This document shows, one piece after another, positions 8,095 to 18,213 of a stretch of DNA of 64,000 bases. Position numbers and translations under genes: made by a program. Source of the stretch: Paraliobacillus zengyii. Its GTDB lineage: Bacteria > Bacillota > Bacilli > Bacillales > Amphibacillaceae. The notes below the pieces were generated by a model. It was given only the letters and a program-made list of their open reading frames with translations, had not been told where the DNA came from and made no database searches. The number at the start of each line of letters is the position of its first letter. Position 1 is the first letter of the stretch. The DNA lies in assembly GCF_003268595.1 (NCBI RefSeq), contig NZ_CP029797.1, positions 1,695,501 to 1,759,500 on the forward strand. Reading direction: 5' to 3'.

Positions 8095-9024
8095 ATGGAA
8101 CTAATGGATGAAAATACAAAACTACTGCAACAATTCCAGGAATACTTGCAAATCGAAAAAAATGCATCGCCTTACACATTAATTTATTATACAAAAGATA
8201 TTGAAACATTTTACAAATTTCTTTCAGAAGAATCAATTGATTTCTTACCTGATATTGATTACCATGTAGTTCGTTTGTTTTTGACAAAACAATATGATCT
8301 ACAGTTATCAAGACGAAGTGTATCTAGAAAAATATCAAGTTTACGTAGTTTTTTTCGATTCTTAGAGCGGGAAGAAAAAGTACAAACAAATCCTTTTTTA
8401 AACCTTACACTTCCAAAAGCAGATAAGTTAGTGCCAGACTTTCTATATCAACAAGAGCTAGAAAAGTTATTTGCGATTTGTGATTTAGAGACTCCGTTAG
8501 GGCAAAGAAATCAAGCGATCTTAGAGCTAATGTATGCTACAGGAATTCGTGTTAGTGAATGCACAACGCTAACGAAAGAGGCAGTTGACTTTAGTTTAAA
8601 GACGATCTTAGTTATAGGTAAGGGACGGAAGGAACGGTATATACCTTTTGGTTCTTTTGCAGAAACAGCTTTACAACGTTATATAAATGATGGTCGAGAA
8701 ATTCTGTTGAAAAAATCGAGTTCTTTTCCAACTAATACGATCTTTTTGAATGCCAAAGGTACACCACTTACGACGCGTGGGGTTCGATTGATTTTTAATA
8801 ATTTAGTGAAGGATACAGCGTTAACAATTAACCTTCACCCGCATACGCTTCGGCACACTTTTGCTACCCATATGCTAAATGCAGGTGCTGATCTAAGAAG
8901 TGTGCAAGAATTATTAGGACATGAACATCTTTCGTCTACACAAATCTATACGCATGTAACGAAGGATCGACTGCGCCATATTTATATGGATAGTCACCCT
9001 CGTGCTATTAATAGAGACAAATGA
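8095..9024 (+). CDS. xerC: Tyrosine recombinase XerC (CodV)
   Basis: XerC is one of the pair of recombinases that resolve chromosome dimers at dif. The N-terminal SAM-like DNA-binding domain covers about residues 5-95. The catalytic set is complete: Arg152 in GIRVSE, Lys176 in GKGRKER, His250 and Arg253 in [10 protein letters not shown], His276 in LLGHEHLS, Tyr285 in IYTHV. Length is 309 residues. The ATG follows GAGGTGA by five bases; the second ATG (8104) is too far. It is the first gene of the xerC-hslV-hslU-codY unit, as in B. subtilis, and hslV follows after 13 bases. Confidence 0.95.
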   Translation: MELMDENTKLLQQFQEYLQIEKNASPYTLIYYTKDIETFYKFLSEESIDFLPDIDYHVVRLFLTKQYDLQLSRRSVSRKISSLRSFFRFLEREEKVQTNPFLNLTLPKADKLVPDFLYQQELEKLFAICDLETPLGQRNQAILELMYATGIRVSECTTLTKEAVDFSLKTILVIGKGRKERYIPFGSFAETALQRYINDGREILLKKSSSFPTNTIFLNAKGTPLTTRGVRLIFNNLVKDTALTINLHPHTLRHTFATHMLNAGADLRSVQELLGHEHLSSTQIYTHVTKDRLRHIYMDSHPRAINRDK

Positions 9025-9037
9025 AAGAGGTGGAATG

Positions 9038-9583
9038 ATGAGTTCAGAATTTCATGCGACAACCATTTTTGCTATTCAACATAACGGCGAGTGTGCAATG
9101 AGTGGCGATGGTCAAGTAACAATGGGAAATGCAGTAGTAATGAAACATAAGGCCCGTAAAGTTCGTAAATTAGCTAAGGGTCAAGTTTTAGCTGGTTTTG
9201 CTGGCTCAGTTGCAGATGCGTTTACACTTTTTGAAAAGTTTGAAGCTAAACTTGAGGCGTTTAACGGAAATCTTCAACGTTCTTCGGTTGAATTAGCAAA
9301 GGAATGGCGAAGCGATAAAGTTTTACGTAAGCTAGAAGCGATGCTGATTGTAATGAACAAAGAAACATTATTACTCGTTTCAGGAACTGGTGAAGTAATC
9401 GAACCGGATGATGGCGTGTTAGCCATTGGTTCAGGTGGTAATTACGCGCTTGCTGCTGGTAGAGCGTTGAAATATCACAGTTCAGAATTATCCGCTAAAG
9501 ATATTGCGCAAGCAGCTTTAGAAATAGCGGGAGATATTTGTGTGTATACAAATGATCAAATTACATTAGAAGTAATTGAGTAA
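9038..9583 (+). CDS. hslV: ATP-dependent protease peptidase subunit HslV (ClpQ/CodW)
   Basis: HslV is the proteasome-like peptidase that forms a chamber with the HslU ATPase. From ATG 9038 the protein is 181 residues, the CodW length, and starts [12 protein letters not shown]. After Met removal the N-terminal residue is Ser, as reported for B. subtilis CodW, rather than the Thr of proteobacterial HslV. The family blocks [31 protein letters not shown] and [16 protein letters not shown] are present. An open frame from 9002 and an adjacent ATG at 9035 are rejected because AGAGGTGG lies at 9026-9033. Confidence 0.95.
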   Translation: MSSEFHATTIFAIQHNGECAMSGDGQVTMGNAVVMKHKARKVRKLAKGQVLAGFAGSVADAFTLFEKFEAKLEAFNGNLQRSSVELAKEWRSDKVLRKLEAMLIVMNKETLLLVSGTGEVIEPDDGVLAIGSGGNYALAAGRALKYHSSELSAKDIAQAALEIAGDICVYTNDQITLEVIE

Positions 9584-9601
9584 AGTAGGGAGGCAATGTA
9601 T

Positions 9602-11002
9602 ATGGGAATGGATATGTCCCCGAAACAAATAGTTACGGAGTTGGATAAGTTCATTATTGGTCAAAAACAAGCGAAAAAATCGGTTGCTATTGCACTCAGA
9701 AATCGTTATCGTAGAATGCAATTAGATGATAAGATACGCGATGAGATTGTTCCGAAAAACATTATAATGATTGGTCCTACTGGTGTTGGTAAAACAGAAA
9801 TTGCTAGAAGGTTGGCTAAACTAGTAGGTGCTCCTTTTGTAAAAGTAGAAGCGACAAAGTTCACAGAAGTTGGCTATGTTGGACGTGATGTGGAATCAAT
9901 GGTGCGTGATCTTGTAGAAATGGCCATTCGAATGGTTAAAGAAGAGAAAATGGAACAAGTGCAAGATAAGGCGAAAGAGTTGGCTACTCAACGTTTAATT
10001 AAATTACTTGTACCTGTTGCGAAAAAACAACAGAATAATTTTAAAAATCCATTTGAAATGCTTTTCCAAGGTCAAGACACACAAGAAGAACAAACAGATG
10101 AAACCGATGAGAAAGATCAAGAAATCGAAACGAAACGCGAACGTATTGCCCGACAGTTAAACTTAGGTGAACTGGAAGACGTTATTGTTTCTGTTGAAGT
10201 GGAAGAGCAAACTCCTTCCATGTTTGATATGATGCAAGGTTCGGGTATGGAACAAATGGGAATGAATATGCAAGATGCATTTGGTCAACTAATGCCTAAG
10301 AAAAAGAAAAAAAGAAAATTATCGGTTAAAGATGCAAGAAACATTTTAACTCAACAAGAAGCAAATAAATTAATTGACATGGATGAAGTTACACAAATCG
10401 CAACGAATAAAGTAGAACAATCAGGTATTATATTCATTGATGAGATTGATAAAGTTGCTGCTAAAAATGACCAACAAGCAAATGTATCTAGAGAAGGCGT
10501 CCAACGTGATATTTTGCCAATTATTGAGGGTTCAACGGTAGTAACAAAATACGGAGCAGTAAAAACTGACCATATCTTATTTATTGCAGCTGGTGCTTTT
10601 CATATGGCTAAACCTTCTGATTTAATTCCTGAATTGCAAGGTCGATTTCCAATTCGTGTTGAATTAGAAAAACTGTCGATAGAAGATTTTAAGCGAATCT
10701 TAGTCGAACCTTCTAATGCGCTATTAAAACAATATCAAGCTTTATTAAAAACAGAAGGTATTGAGGTACTGTTCACAGATGAGGCGATTACGCGTTTAGC
10801 TGAAGTAGCATTTCAAGTTAATCAAGAAACCGATAACATTGGTGCTAGAAGACTGCATACTATTCTAGAAAAGTTATTAGAAGAATTATCGTATGAAGCA
10901 TCAGATGTAACAATGCCGACAATTGAGATTACAGAAAGCTATGTTGATGATAAATTAAGCTCTATTGCTAAAAACAAAGATTTAAGTCAATATATATTAT
11001 AA
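9602..11002 (+). CDS. hslU: HslU/ClpY protease ATPase subunit
   Basis: HslU is the AAA+ unfoldase that feeds substrates into HslV. Walker A GPTGVGKT is at about 58-65, the pore loop GYVGRD at about 91-96, and Walker B IIFIDEID at about 276-283. Between them is a long, charged I-domain rich in Met, Gln and Lys. The sensor-2 region is [15 protein letters not shown] and the C-terminal tail LSQYIL. ATG 9602 lies eight bases after AGGGAGG and gives 466 residues; an in-frame ATG at 9596 is too close. It lies 18 bases after hslV. codY follows at 11096 with a possible promoter of its own. Confidence 0.96.
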   Translation: MGMDMSPKQIVTELDKFIIGQKQAKKSVAIALRNRYRRMQLDDKIRDEIVPKNIIMIGPTGVGKTEIARRLAKLVGAPFVKVEATKFTEVGYVGRDVESMVRDLVEMAIRMVKEEKMEQVQDKAKELATQRLIKLLVPVAKKQQNNFKNPFEMLFQGQDTQEEQTDETDEKDQEIETKRERIARQLNLGELEDVIVSVEVEEQTPSMFDMMQGSGMEQMGMNMQDAFGQLMPKKKKKRKLSVKDARNILTQQEANKLIDMDEVTQIATNKVEQSGIIFIDEIDKVAAKNDQQANVSREGVQRDILPIIEGSTVVTKYGAVKTDHILFIAAGAFHMAKPSDLIPELQGRFPIRVELEKLSIEDFKRILVEPSNALLKQYQALLKTEGIEVLFTDEAITRLAEVAFQVNQETDNIGARRLHTILEKLLEELSYEASDVTMPTIEITESYVDDKLSSIAKNKDLSQYIL

Positions 11003-11036
11003 ACTTGAAAATGTGTAATCCGATTAAAGGATATTA

Positions 11037-11064
11037 TTTTCAGTTATCTTACAGTTCATATAAC
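11037..11064 (+). promoter_or_regulatory. Possible internal promoter of codY
   Basis: TTTTCA (11037-11042), 16 bases, TATAAC (11059-11064) in the 93-base gap before codY. The -10 is good and the -35 weak, so codY may be partly uncoupled from hslVU. Confidence 0.4.
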
Positions 11065-11095
11065 AGGATAACCAAAATTAGAGTGGAGGAACATC

Positions 11096-11875
11096 ATGGA
11101 ACTATTAGAAAGAGCACGAAAAATTAATTCTATTCTGCAAAAAACAACGAGTAAATCAGTGAATTTTAATGATATGGCAGGGGCATTACGTGATATTATT
11201 ACGGCTAATATTTTTGTTGTTAGTAGAAGAGGAAAGTTATTAGGTTTTGCGATTAATCAACAAATTGAAAATGCTCGAATGAAATCAATGTTAGAGGAAA
11301 GACAGTTCCCTGAAGAATATACAGATAGCCTATTTAATATTAATGAGACGACTTCAAATATTGATATTGACAGTGCTTATACAGCATTTCCAGTTGAGAA
11401 TCGTGAACTATTTAAAAGTGGTTTAACAACAATTGTCCCAATTATTGGTGGTGGAGATAGACTTGGTACACTAATATTAAGTCGTTTAACTAATAGCTTT
11501 AATGACGATGACTTACTACTAGCTGAGTATGGTGCCACAGTTGTTGGTATGGAAATCTTACATGAAAAAACAGAAGAAATTGAAACGGAAGCGCGTAGTA
11601 AAGCTGTTGTACAGATGGCAATTAGCTCCTTATCATACAGTGAATTAGAGGCAATTGAACATATATTTGAAGAATTAGATGGTACAGAGGGATTGCTAGT
11701 AGCAAGTAAGATCGCTGATCGAGTCGGAATTACTAGATCTGTAATTGTTAACGCATTACGCAAGCTAGAAAGTGCTGGTGTCATTGAATCTCGTTCATTA
11801 GGAATGAAGGGAACATATATTAAAGTTCTAAATAACAAATTCTTAATAGAACTACAAAAAATTAGATCGAATTAA
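11096..11875 (+). CDS. codY: Global transcriptional regulator CodY
   Basis: CodY senses GTP and branched-chain amino acids and represses many nutrient-limitation genes; in B. subtilis it also represses the fla/che promoter, which here lies directly downstream. The N-terminal GAF domain keeps the effector-pocket residues known from B. subtilis: Arg61, Met62, Met65, Phe71, Pro72, Tyr75, Pro99 and Val100. The winged-helix HTH at about 203-224 ([15 protein letters not shown]) appears identical to the B. subtilis one from memory. Length is 259 residues, as usual. The ATG follows GTGGAGGA, and a terminator comes immediately after the stop. Confidence 0.98.
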   Translation: MELLERARKINSILQKTTSKSVNFNDMAGALRDIITANIFVVSRRGKLLGFAINQQIENARMKSMLEERQFPEEYTDSLFNINETTSNIDIDSAYTAFPVENRELFKSGLTTIVPIIGGGDRLGTLILSRLTNSFNDDDLLLAEYGATVVGMEILHEKTEEIETEARSKAVVQMAISSLSYSELEAIEHIFEELDGTEGLLVASKIADRVGITRSVIVNALRKLESAGVIESRSLGMKGTYIKVLNNKFLIELQKIRSN

Positions 11876-11917
11876 AAAAGTAGCATTCTGATAAACTTCA
11901 GAATGCTACTTTTTTTA
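11876..11917 (+). terminator. Intrinsic terminator after codY
   Basis: AAAAGTAGCATTCTG (11876-11890) pairs with CAGAATGCTACTTTT (11899-11913), with a T run. The perfect 15-bp stem separates the codY unit from the flagellar operon. Confidence 0.93.
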
Positions 11918-12312
11918 TGAAAATATGCTAAAAAAGAAAATGAAACTATGTACCTAGTTTTAAATTATACTTTAGCATTATTTCAAGCATAGCAACGTAT
12001 ATCACAAAAAATGCATTACTTTTAATCCGAATATGAGCGTTTTTGTTGAAATTTGACCTAATTTGTTATTCCAATTTTTCAAAGGATATGCAATAATATA
12101 AACATAAATAACTGTTTTTCGACACAAATCGATAATATTACATTATTCTTATGGAAAAGTGGTTCTTTAGTCGCTATTGTCAAATTACGGCTAGCACTAA
12201 AGTCAGTTTGTGAAAAAAGAGCATAGACAGTTAGTCATATTTAAATTACAATATTCGATATCAAAGAACTTTTTTCGACGGTTCATTCATTAATTAGGGG
12301 GGTATAACTTCT
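11918..12312 (+). promoter_or_regulatory. Upstream control region of the fla/che operon
   Basis: These 395 AT-rich bases hold no gene and should carry the promoters of the 29-kb fla/che operon. Visible candidates are an extended -10 site TGCAATAAT ending at 12097 with a poor -35 (TTCCAA), a sigma-D-like site at 12109-12135, and a bulged 11-bp inverted repeat at 12165-12202. None is strong. The flgB ribosome-binding site AGGGGGG is at the end. Confidence 0.5.
12109..12135 (+). promoter_or_regulatory. Possible sigma-D promoter for fla/che
   Basis: TAAC (12109-12112), 15 bases, ATCGATAA (12128-12135), compared with the SigD consensus TAAA-N15-GCCGATAT/A: 3 of 4 and 6 of 8 matches. A sigma-D promoter at this place would allow autoregulation through sigD at the operon's far end, as in B. 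subtilis. Confidence 0.3.
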
Positions 12313-12705
12313 ATGTCACTTTTCGGTGGTGCTATTTCAAGTTTGCAAAATGGATTAGATTATGCAACAACTAAAAATCAAACAATTGCTAATAACATTG
12401 CAAATGTGGATACGCCTAATTATAAGGCTAAGGATGTTGTCTTCAAAAATGTACTTAATCAAGAGATGGATAGTGGATTTCAAGCGAAAAGAACTAACGA
12501 AAGACACTTGACATTTGGTAGTAGCGAAAGCTCATCTCGTATTGTTTCAAATAATAGTACCGAATACAATCACAATGGTAATAATGTAGATATTGATAAA
12601 GAAATGACAGAGCTAGCCAACAATCAAATTTATTATCAAGCTTTAGTTGAACGTATGAATGGTAAACTTAATAGTTTGCAAACTGTAATTAGAGGAGGGG
12701 CATAA
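12313..12705 (+). CDS. flgB: Flagellar basal-body rod protein FlgB
   Basis: FlgB is a proximal rod subunit exported by the flagellar type III system. The N-terminal rod motif is present (NQTIANNIANVDTPNYKAKD, about 22-41), and the C-terminal helix (EMTELANNQIYYQALVER) has the heptad pattern shared by rod and hook proteins. It has 130 residues. It is the first gene of the fla/che operon, and its stop overlaps the flgC start by one base. Confidence 0.95.
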   Translation: MSLFGGAISSLQNGLDYATTKNQTIANNIANVDTPNYKAKDVVFKNVLNQEMDSGFQAKRTNERHLTFGSSESSSRIVSNNSTEYNHNGNNVDIDKEMTELANNQIYYQALVERMNGKLNSLQTVIRGGA

Positions 12706-13160
12706 TGAGTATATTTAACTCGATTAATACAAGTGGTAGTGCATTAACTGCTCAACGATTAAGGATGGACACAATCTCCTCTAATATTGCAAATGCTGAT
12801 ACAACTAGGGCAACAATTAATGAAGATGGAGAATATGAAGCATATAGAAGAAAAACAGTTTCATTTGAAGCAAAGGATAATAGCTTTTCATCTTATTTAA
12901 ACCGTGCTTCGAATTCCAACCAAGGGGCCGGATCTGGTGTTCGTGTTGACGAAATTACGGAAGATGATGAACCTTTCATAGAAGTTTATAATCCTACCCA
13001 CCCAGATGCTGGTGAAGATGGATATGTTTCCATGCCAAATGTGGATCCATTAGAAGAAATGGTTGACTTAATGAGTGCAACACGTTCTTACGAAGCAAAT
13101 GTAACATCCATAAATGCAACGAAAAGCATGTTGATGAAAGCGTTAGAAATTGGTAAGTAA
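12705..13160 (+). CDS. flgC: Flagellar basal-body rod protein FlgC
   Basis: FlgC is a second proximal rod subunit. The N-terminus has the rod motif variant ISSNIANADTTRA; the C-terminus (PLEEMVDLMSATRSYEANVT) is the conserved rod/hook coiled-coil segment. At 151 residues it is normal for the family. It is translationally coupled to flgB (TAATG junction) and preceded by GAGGAGGGG inside flgB. Confidence 0.95.
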   Translation: MSIFNSINTSGSALTAQRLRMDTISSNIANADTTRATINEDGEYEAYRRKTVSFEAKDNSFSSYLNRASNSNQGAGSGVRVDEITEDDEPFIEVYNPTHPDAGEDGYVSMPNVDPLEEMVDLMSATRSYEANVTSINATKSMLMKALEIGK

Positions 13161-13183
13161 TTAAAGACCGGGGGAATAAATAA

Positions 13184-13489
13184 ATGGCGATAAACATTCA
13201 AGCACTTCAAACACCTACCTTATTAAATCAAGAAACCACAGCTTCTAAACTTTCTGTTGGTGAAGCGCAAAATCAATTCTCAAATCAACTCAAAACCGCG
13301 ATAGAACAATTAAATGCATCTCAAATTGAATCTGACATAAAGACAGAGGCGCTTGCAAATGGTGAAATAGATGATTTACATGATGTAATGATTACTGCAC
13401 AAAAAGCTAGTGTCACATTAAACGCAGCTGTAGAAGTCCGTAGTAAAGCGCTTGATGCTTATAATGAAATTATGCGGATGCAAATATAA
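13184..13489 (+). CDS. fliE: Flagellar hook-basal body protein FliE
   Basis: FliE links the MS ring to the rod and is an early export substrate. It is 101 residues long, all helical in appearance, with the conserved C-terminal block DLHDVMITAQKASVTLNAAV and VRSKALDAYNEIMRM. GGGGG precedes the ATG. It stands between flgC and fliF as in B. subtilis. Confidence 0.93.
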   Translation: MAINIQALQTPTLLNQETTASKLSVGEAQNQFSNQLKTAIEQLNASQIESDIKTEALANGEIDDLHDVMITAQKASVTLNAAVEVRSKALDAYNEIMRMQI

Positions 13490-13525
13490 GAAACAATTGG
13501 CTGACTTGTTGTATGGAGGCAAATG

Positions 13526-15139
13526 ATGAAACAGAACTTAATAACATATAAAAATAAAATCATAGAATTTTGGCAAAGTAAATCCAAGAAACAAAAAGGA
13601 TTTGGACTTTCATTAATCTTTTTATTTCTTCTAATTGTAGTTGGTGGAAGCTTCTTTGCAACAAGGACTACAATGGTGCCATTGTATAGTAATCTATCAA
13701 TTCAAGAGGTTGGGCAGATAAAAGCAGAGTTAGACACTAGAGGTGTGAAATATGAAGTGGAAGGTGCTGGAACGGTAATTAATGTGCCAAGTGAAGAAGC
13801 AGATACATTACTTGTTGATCTTGCGGCACAAGGTATACCAAACAGTGGAAATATTGATTATTCTTTTTTTAGTGAAAATACTTCTTGGGGAATGACAGAT
13901 GGTGAATTTAATGTAATGAAACTTGATGCCTTGCAAACAGAATTGGCAAATTTAATGACTGGAATTTCAGGTATTGAAAATGCTACTGTCATGCTTAATA
14001 TACCAGAGGATCAAGTTTTTGTGAGTGATGCAGTACAGCAGGCATCTGCATCAATTGTTCTGACAACCACACCTGGGTACCAGTTTGAGGAAAGTCAAAT
14101 TAATTCACTTTATTTACTTGTTTCTAAAACGGTACCAAACCTCTCTACAGACAATATCGTCATTATGGATCAAAACTTTAATTACTATGATCAAAATAGT
14201 TCTACTACCGTAGCAAGTGGCGATGCTTATACCACACAGCAGACAATCAAAAAGGATATTGAACGAGATATTCAAAGACGTGTGCAGCAAATGCTAGGTA
14301 CGATGGTTGGAGCAGATAAAGTTGTAGCATCTGTTACAGCAGATATAGATTTCACACAAGAAAATCGAATAGAAGAACTAGTAGAACCAGTAGAAGTAGA
14401 TGGAGAAGAAGTAGAAGGTTTACCAGTTAGTGTTGAAACGATTACAGAGACATATACAGGAAATGGTGCAGCAGCTGCCGGTGAGGTTGGAGTGGGCGAT
14501 GAAGATATAGCAAACTATGTTGCGGAAGATGGTGCTGACTATGGTGAATATGAAAAAGTTCAGGAATCTATTAATTATGAATTTAATCGAATACAACGTG
14601 AAATTATAGAAAGTCCATATAAAATTAGAGATTTAGGTATTCAAATAGCAGTAGATAATACAAAAGAAACAGTTGACGCAAATGGTGAACTAGAGCTTTT
14701 AACAGCACAAGAACAAGCCAATGTTGAAGAGAGTATCGCGTCGATACTAGATTCTATTATTTCTACTTCTATTGACGGAACGTATGGAGAAATTAACCCA
14801 GAAGATAAAACATCTATAGTATTTCAAGAATTCAATGGTATTCAAACAGCAAATACGCCTGTTGGAACCGGAATCCCCACATGGATTTATATAGTTGGAG
14901 GAACCTTACTTGTTCTAGTAATTGGCCTTATTATTATGTTGATAAGAAAACGAAGAGAACCAGAAGAAGAAATGGGATATAGTGAAGATGTAGTGTCACA
15001 AGAGACATTTGAAGTTCCTGATATGGAAACAGCAGCAGATACCGAATCATCAATCAGAAGAAAACAGCTTGAAAAAATGGCAAATGACAAACCAGAAGAA
15101 TTTGCTAAGTTATTACGTAGCTGGATTTCTGAGGATTAG
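13526..15139 (+). CDS. fliF: Flagellar MS-ring protein FliF
   Basis: FliF forms the membrane MS ring on which the flagellum is built. A membrane helix at about 25-46 (LSLIFLFLLIVVGGSFF) is followed by the ring-building YscJ-like region (PLYSNLS onwards, LDALQTELANLM, NIPED) and a large periplasmic-equivalent domain. A second membrane helix is at about 447-472, and the cytosolic tail ends FAKLLRSWISED, the FliG-binding segment. The protein has 537 residues. Two adjacent ATGs are possible; 13526 sits six bases after GGAGG and is preferred over 13523. Confidence 0.96.
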   Translation: MKQNLITYKNKIIEFWQSKSKKQKGFGLSLIFLFLLIVVGGSFFATRTTMVPLYSNLSIQEVGQIKAELDTRGVKYEVEGAGTVINVPSEEADTLLVDLAAQGIPNSGNIDYSFFSENTSWGMTDGEFNVMKLDALQTELANLMTGISGIENATVMLNIPEDQVFVSDAVQQASASIVLTTTPGYQFEESQINSLYLLVSKTVPNLSTDNIVIMDQNFNYYDQNSSTTVASGDAYTTQQTIKKDIERDIQRRVQQMLGTMVGADKVVASVTADIDFTQENRIEELVEPVEVDGEEVEGLPVSVETITETYTGNGAAAAGEVGVGDEDIANYVAEDGADYGEYEKVQESINYEFNRIQREIIESPYKIRDLGIQIAVDNTKETVDANGELELLTAQEQANVEESIASILDSIISTSIDGTYGEINPEDKTSIVFQEFNGIQTANTPVGTGIPTWIYIVGGTLLVLVIGLIIMLIRKRREPEEEMGYSEDVVSQETFEVPDMETAADTESSIRRKQLEKMANDKPEEFAKLLRSWISED

Positions 15140-15151
15140 GGGGAAAGCTTC

Positions 15152-16162
15152 ATGGCAAGAAAACAAACATTGACTGGTAAACAAAAAGCTGCGATTCTAT
15201 TAATCTCATTAGGACCAGATGTTTCAGCACAATTATATAAACATTTAACAGAAGAGGAAATTGAAAAACTAACCTTAGAAATTTCCTCTGTTAAAAAGGT
15301 GGAAACGGAACAAAAAGAAGAAGTCTTAGATCAATTTCATCAGATAGCATTAGCGCAAGATTATATTGCGCAAGGTGGTATAAATTATGCAAAGACTGTT
15401 TTGGAAAAAGCCTTAGGAGCTGATGAGGCAGGTAATATTATCAATCGGTTAACATCATCTTTACAAGTTAAACCTTTTGACTTTGCTAGAAAAGCAGATC
15501 CTGGCCAAATTTTAAATTTTATACAAAATGAACACCCACAAACTATTGCTTTAGTTTTATCCTATTTGGAAAAAGAACAGGCTGGTCAAATATTATCAGA
15601 GTTGCCTCAAGAGATGCAGGCTGATATTGCGAAAAGAATTGCAATAATGGATTCAACATCTCCTGAGATAATTTATGAAGTAGAGCAAGTGTTAGAACGG
15701 AAATTGTCTGCAACAGTAACGCAAGATTACACACAAACAGGTGGGATTCAGGCAGTAGTAGAAGTTTTAAATGGCGTGGATAGAAGTACAGAAAGAACGA
15801 TACTAGATGCATTAGAAATACAAGATCCAGAGTTAGCAGAAGAAATCAAGAAACGAATGTTCGTATTTGAAGATATTGTTACATTAGATAATCGTGCTAT
15901 TCAGCGGATTATACGCGAAGTTGAAAATGATGATCTTCGTCTATCACTGAAAGTAGCAAGTGATGAAGTGAAAGAAGTTGTCTTTAGTAATATGTCGAAT
16001 CGTATGGCTGAAACGTTCAAAGAAGAAATGGAATTTATGGGCCCTGTTCGTTTACGGGATGTCGAAGAATCACAAACACGAATTGTTTCTGCAATTCGTC
16101 GTTTAGAAGAAGTAGGTGAAATCGTTATTGCACGTGGTGGAGGAGATGATATTATTGTCTAA
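15152..16162 (+). CDS. fliG: Flagellar motor switch protein FliG
   Basis: FliG couples the stator to the rotor and sits between the MS ring and FliM. The 336 residues have the N-terminal FliF-binding domain, the middle domain with the EHPQ motif at 127-130, and the C-terminal torque domain with its charged helix (ENDDLRLSLKVASDEVK). The ATG follows GGGGGAAAG. The end of the gene overlaps the start of fliH. Confidence 0.97.
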   Translation: MARKQTLTGKQKAAILLISLGPDVSAQLYKHLTEEEIEKLTLEISSVKKVETEQKEEVLDQFHQIALAQDYIAQGGINYAKTVLEKALGADEAGNIINRLTSSLQVKPFDFARKADPGQILNFIQNEHPQTIALVLSYLEKEQAGQILSELPQEMQADIAKRIAIMDSTSPEIIYEVEQVLERKLSATVTQDYTQTGGIQAVVEVLNGVDRSTERTILDALEIQDPELAEEIKKRMFVFEDIVTLDNRAIQRIIREVENDDLRLSLKVASDEVKEVVFSNMSNRMAETFKEEMEFMGPVRLRDVEESQTRIVSAIRRLEEVGEIVIARGGGDDIIV

Positions 16163-16907
16163 CCAATTGGATCGAAAAATCACACCAAGTAAAGTAATCG
16201 GTATTAAACCACTAGAAGTTCGACAAGATTTTACAGAACAAGATTTACTAGATCAGAAAGCAATTCTTGAAATACAATTAGAACAAGCGAAGCAACAGTT
16301 GCAGCAAACAAGGGAACAAGCGGATCAATTACTTGCTGATACAAAGATGACAATAAAAGATAAAGAGAAAGAATGGCAAGAAGAGAAACTGAAGTGGATT
16401 GAAGAAGCAAAACAACATGGACATAATGAGGGTTTTCACGAAGGTAAAGAAGATAGTTTAAATGAATATCAAACATTACTCGATCAGGCTAGTGAAATTG
16501 TTCAACTAGCTAAAAAAGAAAAACAAACAATTTTAGCCCAATCGGAACCAACGATATTACGGTTAGGGATAGCAGCAGCGTCGAAGATCATACAACATGA
16601 ATTAGTCGAAAGTGATGCTTATATCGAAATCACAAAAAAAGTTTTAAAAGAAGTTTTAGATCAGCCATCAATTCGTGTTTTTTCAAATCCAAGAGATTAT
16701 CAAACACTGCAAAAGTATGAAGATGAACTTCGTTTAATAATTGATGCAAAAGCGGACCTACTATTCTATCCAGATGAATCATTATCCGAAGGCGCTTGTA
16801 TTATTGAAACACCTTTTGGAAAAATAGATGCAAGTGTTGACAGTCAATTAGAAACTTTGCGTCATGCATTGTTAGACTTAGCGGAGGAGATAAATCGTGA
16901 ATCTTGA
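16155..16907 (+). CDS. fliH: Flagellar export ATPase regulator FliH
   Basis: FliH anchors and restrains the FliI ATPase in the export apparatus. It has a charged, Gln/Glu-rich N-terminal coiled coil (about 25-110) and the C-terminal V-ATPase subunit-E-like domain (LRLGIAAASKIIQHEL, LSEGACIIETPFGKIDASVDSQL). Start choice is uncertain: the frame is open from 16116, ATG 16146 abuts GGAGGAG, and TTG 16155 is nine bases after it. I use the TTG (250 residues). It overlaps the end of fliG. Confidence 0.9.
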   Translation: MSNQLDRKITPSKVIGIKPLEVRQDFTEQDLLDQKAILEIQLEQAKQQLQQTREQADQLLADTKMTIKDKEKEWQEEKLKWIEEAKQHGHNEGFHEGKEDSLNEYQTLLDQASEIVQLAKKEKQTILAQSEPTILRLGIAAASKIIQHELVESDAYIEITKKVLKEVLDQPSIRVFSNPRDYQTLQKYEDELRLIIDAKADLLFYPDESLSEGACIIETPFGKIDASVDSQLETLRHALLDLAEEINRES

Positions 16908-18213
16908 TACGTATGTAGAATCAATTGAAAATTCGGATTTATACAAACGATTTGGAAAGATTCAACGTGTTGTTGGACTAATGATTGAATCAAAAGGTCC
17001 GGCAGTTAGTATAGGGAATGTTTGTTATATTCATACTTCTGCAAAAACAAAGATTTATGCTGAAGTTGTAGGTTTTCATGATGAAAATGTACTTTTAATG
17101 CCCTATGCATCTATCAATGAAATTAGTCCTGGAAGTCTTGTTGAAGCGACTGATAAGCCACTTACGATAAAAGTTGGTCGAGGTTTAATTGGGAAAGTTG
17201 TAAACTCAATGGGACAGCCGTTAGATGATTCAACGTTACCGAAAGGTTTAATGTCCTATTTAACCGAGAGAACACCGCCAAATCCTCTATCTCGTCCAAG
17301 AATATTAGAACCAATTCAACTGGGTGTCAAAACAATTGATTCATTGTTAACAGTTGGAAAAGGGCAACGTGTCGGGATTTTTGCGGGGAGTGGTGTTGGT
17401 AAAAGTACACTACTAGGAATGATTGCCCGAAATAGTGATGCGGATATTAATGTTATTGCAATGATAGGGGAACGTGGCAGAGAAGTTAGAGAGTTTATTG
17501 AAAAAGACCTTGGTGAAGAAGGCCTAAAGAAATCAATTGTAGTTGTAGCAACATCAGATCAGCCTGCGCTAATGCGGATAAAAGGTGCATATACAGCAAC
17601 GGCTATAAGTGAATATTTTCGTGATCAAGGTTTAAACGTAAATTTAATGATGGATTCTGTTACACGAGTTGCGATGGCACAACGGGAAGTTGGTCTAGCT
17701 ACTGGAGAACCACCAACAACTAAAGGTTATCCACCTTCTGTGTTTTCTATTTTACCAAAATTATTGGAGAGAACAGGAACCAGTGATAAAGGAACGATTA
17801 CAGCTTTTTATACTGTATTAGTAGATGGAGATGATCTAAACGATCCTATTGCAGATACGACAAGAGGAATACTAGATGGTCACTTTGTCTTAGATAGAAA
17901 GTTAGCAGAGCAAGGACAATTTCCAGCTTTAAATGTATTAAAATCCATTAGTCGTGTAATGCCACAGATAACATCAGAGAAAGATCAAAAAATAGCGCAA
18001 GAGGTCCGTAAGATTTTATCAACATTTGAAGAGAATTATGAATTAATACAAATAGGTGCATATAAACGTGGAACAAGTAGGGAAGTAGATCAAGCCATTC
18101 AGTTACATCCAAAGATTATTTCTTTTTTGAAACAGGGAATGGAGGAATCTTGGTCAAGGGATGAAGCAATGACGTTACTTGAGACTAGTTTATATGGAGG
18201 TAAAAAAGCATGA
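16897..18213 (+). CDS. fliI: Flagellum-specific ATP synthase FliI
   Basis: FliI is the F1-beta-like ATPase of the flagellar export machine. Walker A AGSGVGKST is at about 163-171, the conserved IGERGREVREF follows, and the signature PPSVFSILPKLLERTG is present. It has 438 residues. The start is GTG with GGAGGAG upstream, and it overlaps fliH by eleven bases. The fliH-fliI-fliJ order is the standard export cassette. Confidence 0.97.
   Translation: MNLDTYVESIENSDLYKRFGKIQRVVGLMIESKGPAVSIGNVCYIHTSAKTKIYAEVVGFHDENVLLMPYASINEISPGSLVEATDKPLTIKVGRGLIGKVVNSMGQPLDDSTLPKGLMSYLTERTPPNPLSRPRILEPIQLGVKTIDSLLTVGKGQRVGIFAGSGVGKSTLLGMIARNSDADINVIAMIGERGREVREFIEKDLGEEGLKKSIVVVATSDQPALMRIKGAYTATAISEYFRDQGLNVNLMMDSVTRVAMAQREVGLATGEPPTTKGYPPSVFSILPKLLERTGTSDKGTITAFYTVLVDGDDLNDPIADTTRGILDGHFVLDRKLAEQGQFPALNVLKSISRVMPQITSEKDQKIAQEVRKILSTFEENYELIQIGAYKRGTSREVDQAIQLHPKIISFLKQGMEESWSRDEAMTLLETSLYGGKKA

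Noticed and set aside
11377..11838. Minus-strand open frame of 153 codons opposite codY
   Set aside because: Ser/Leu-rich shadow of codY without start signals.
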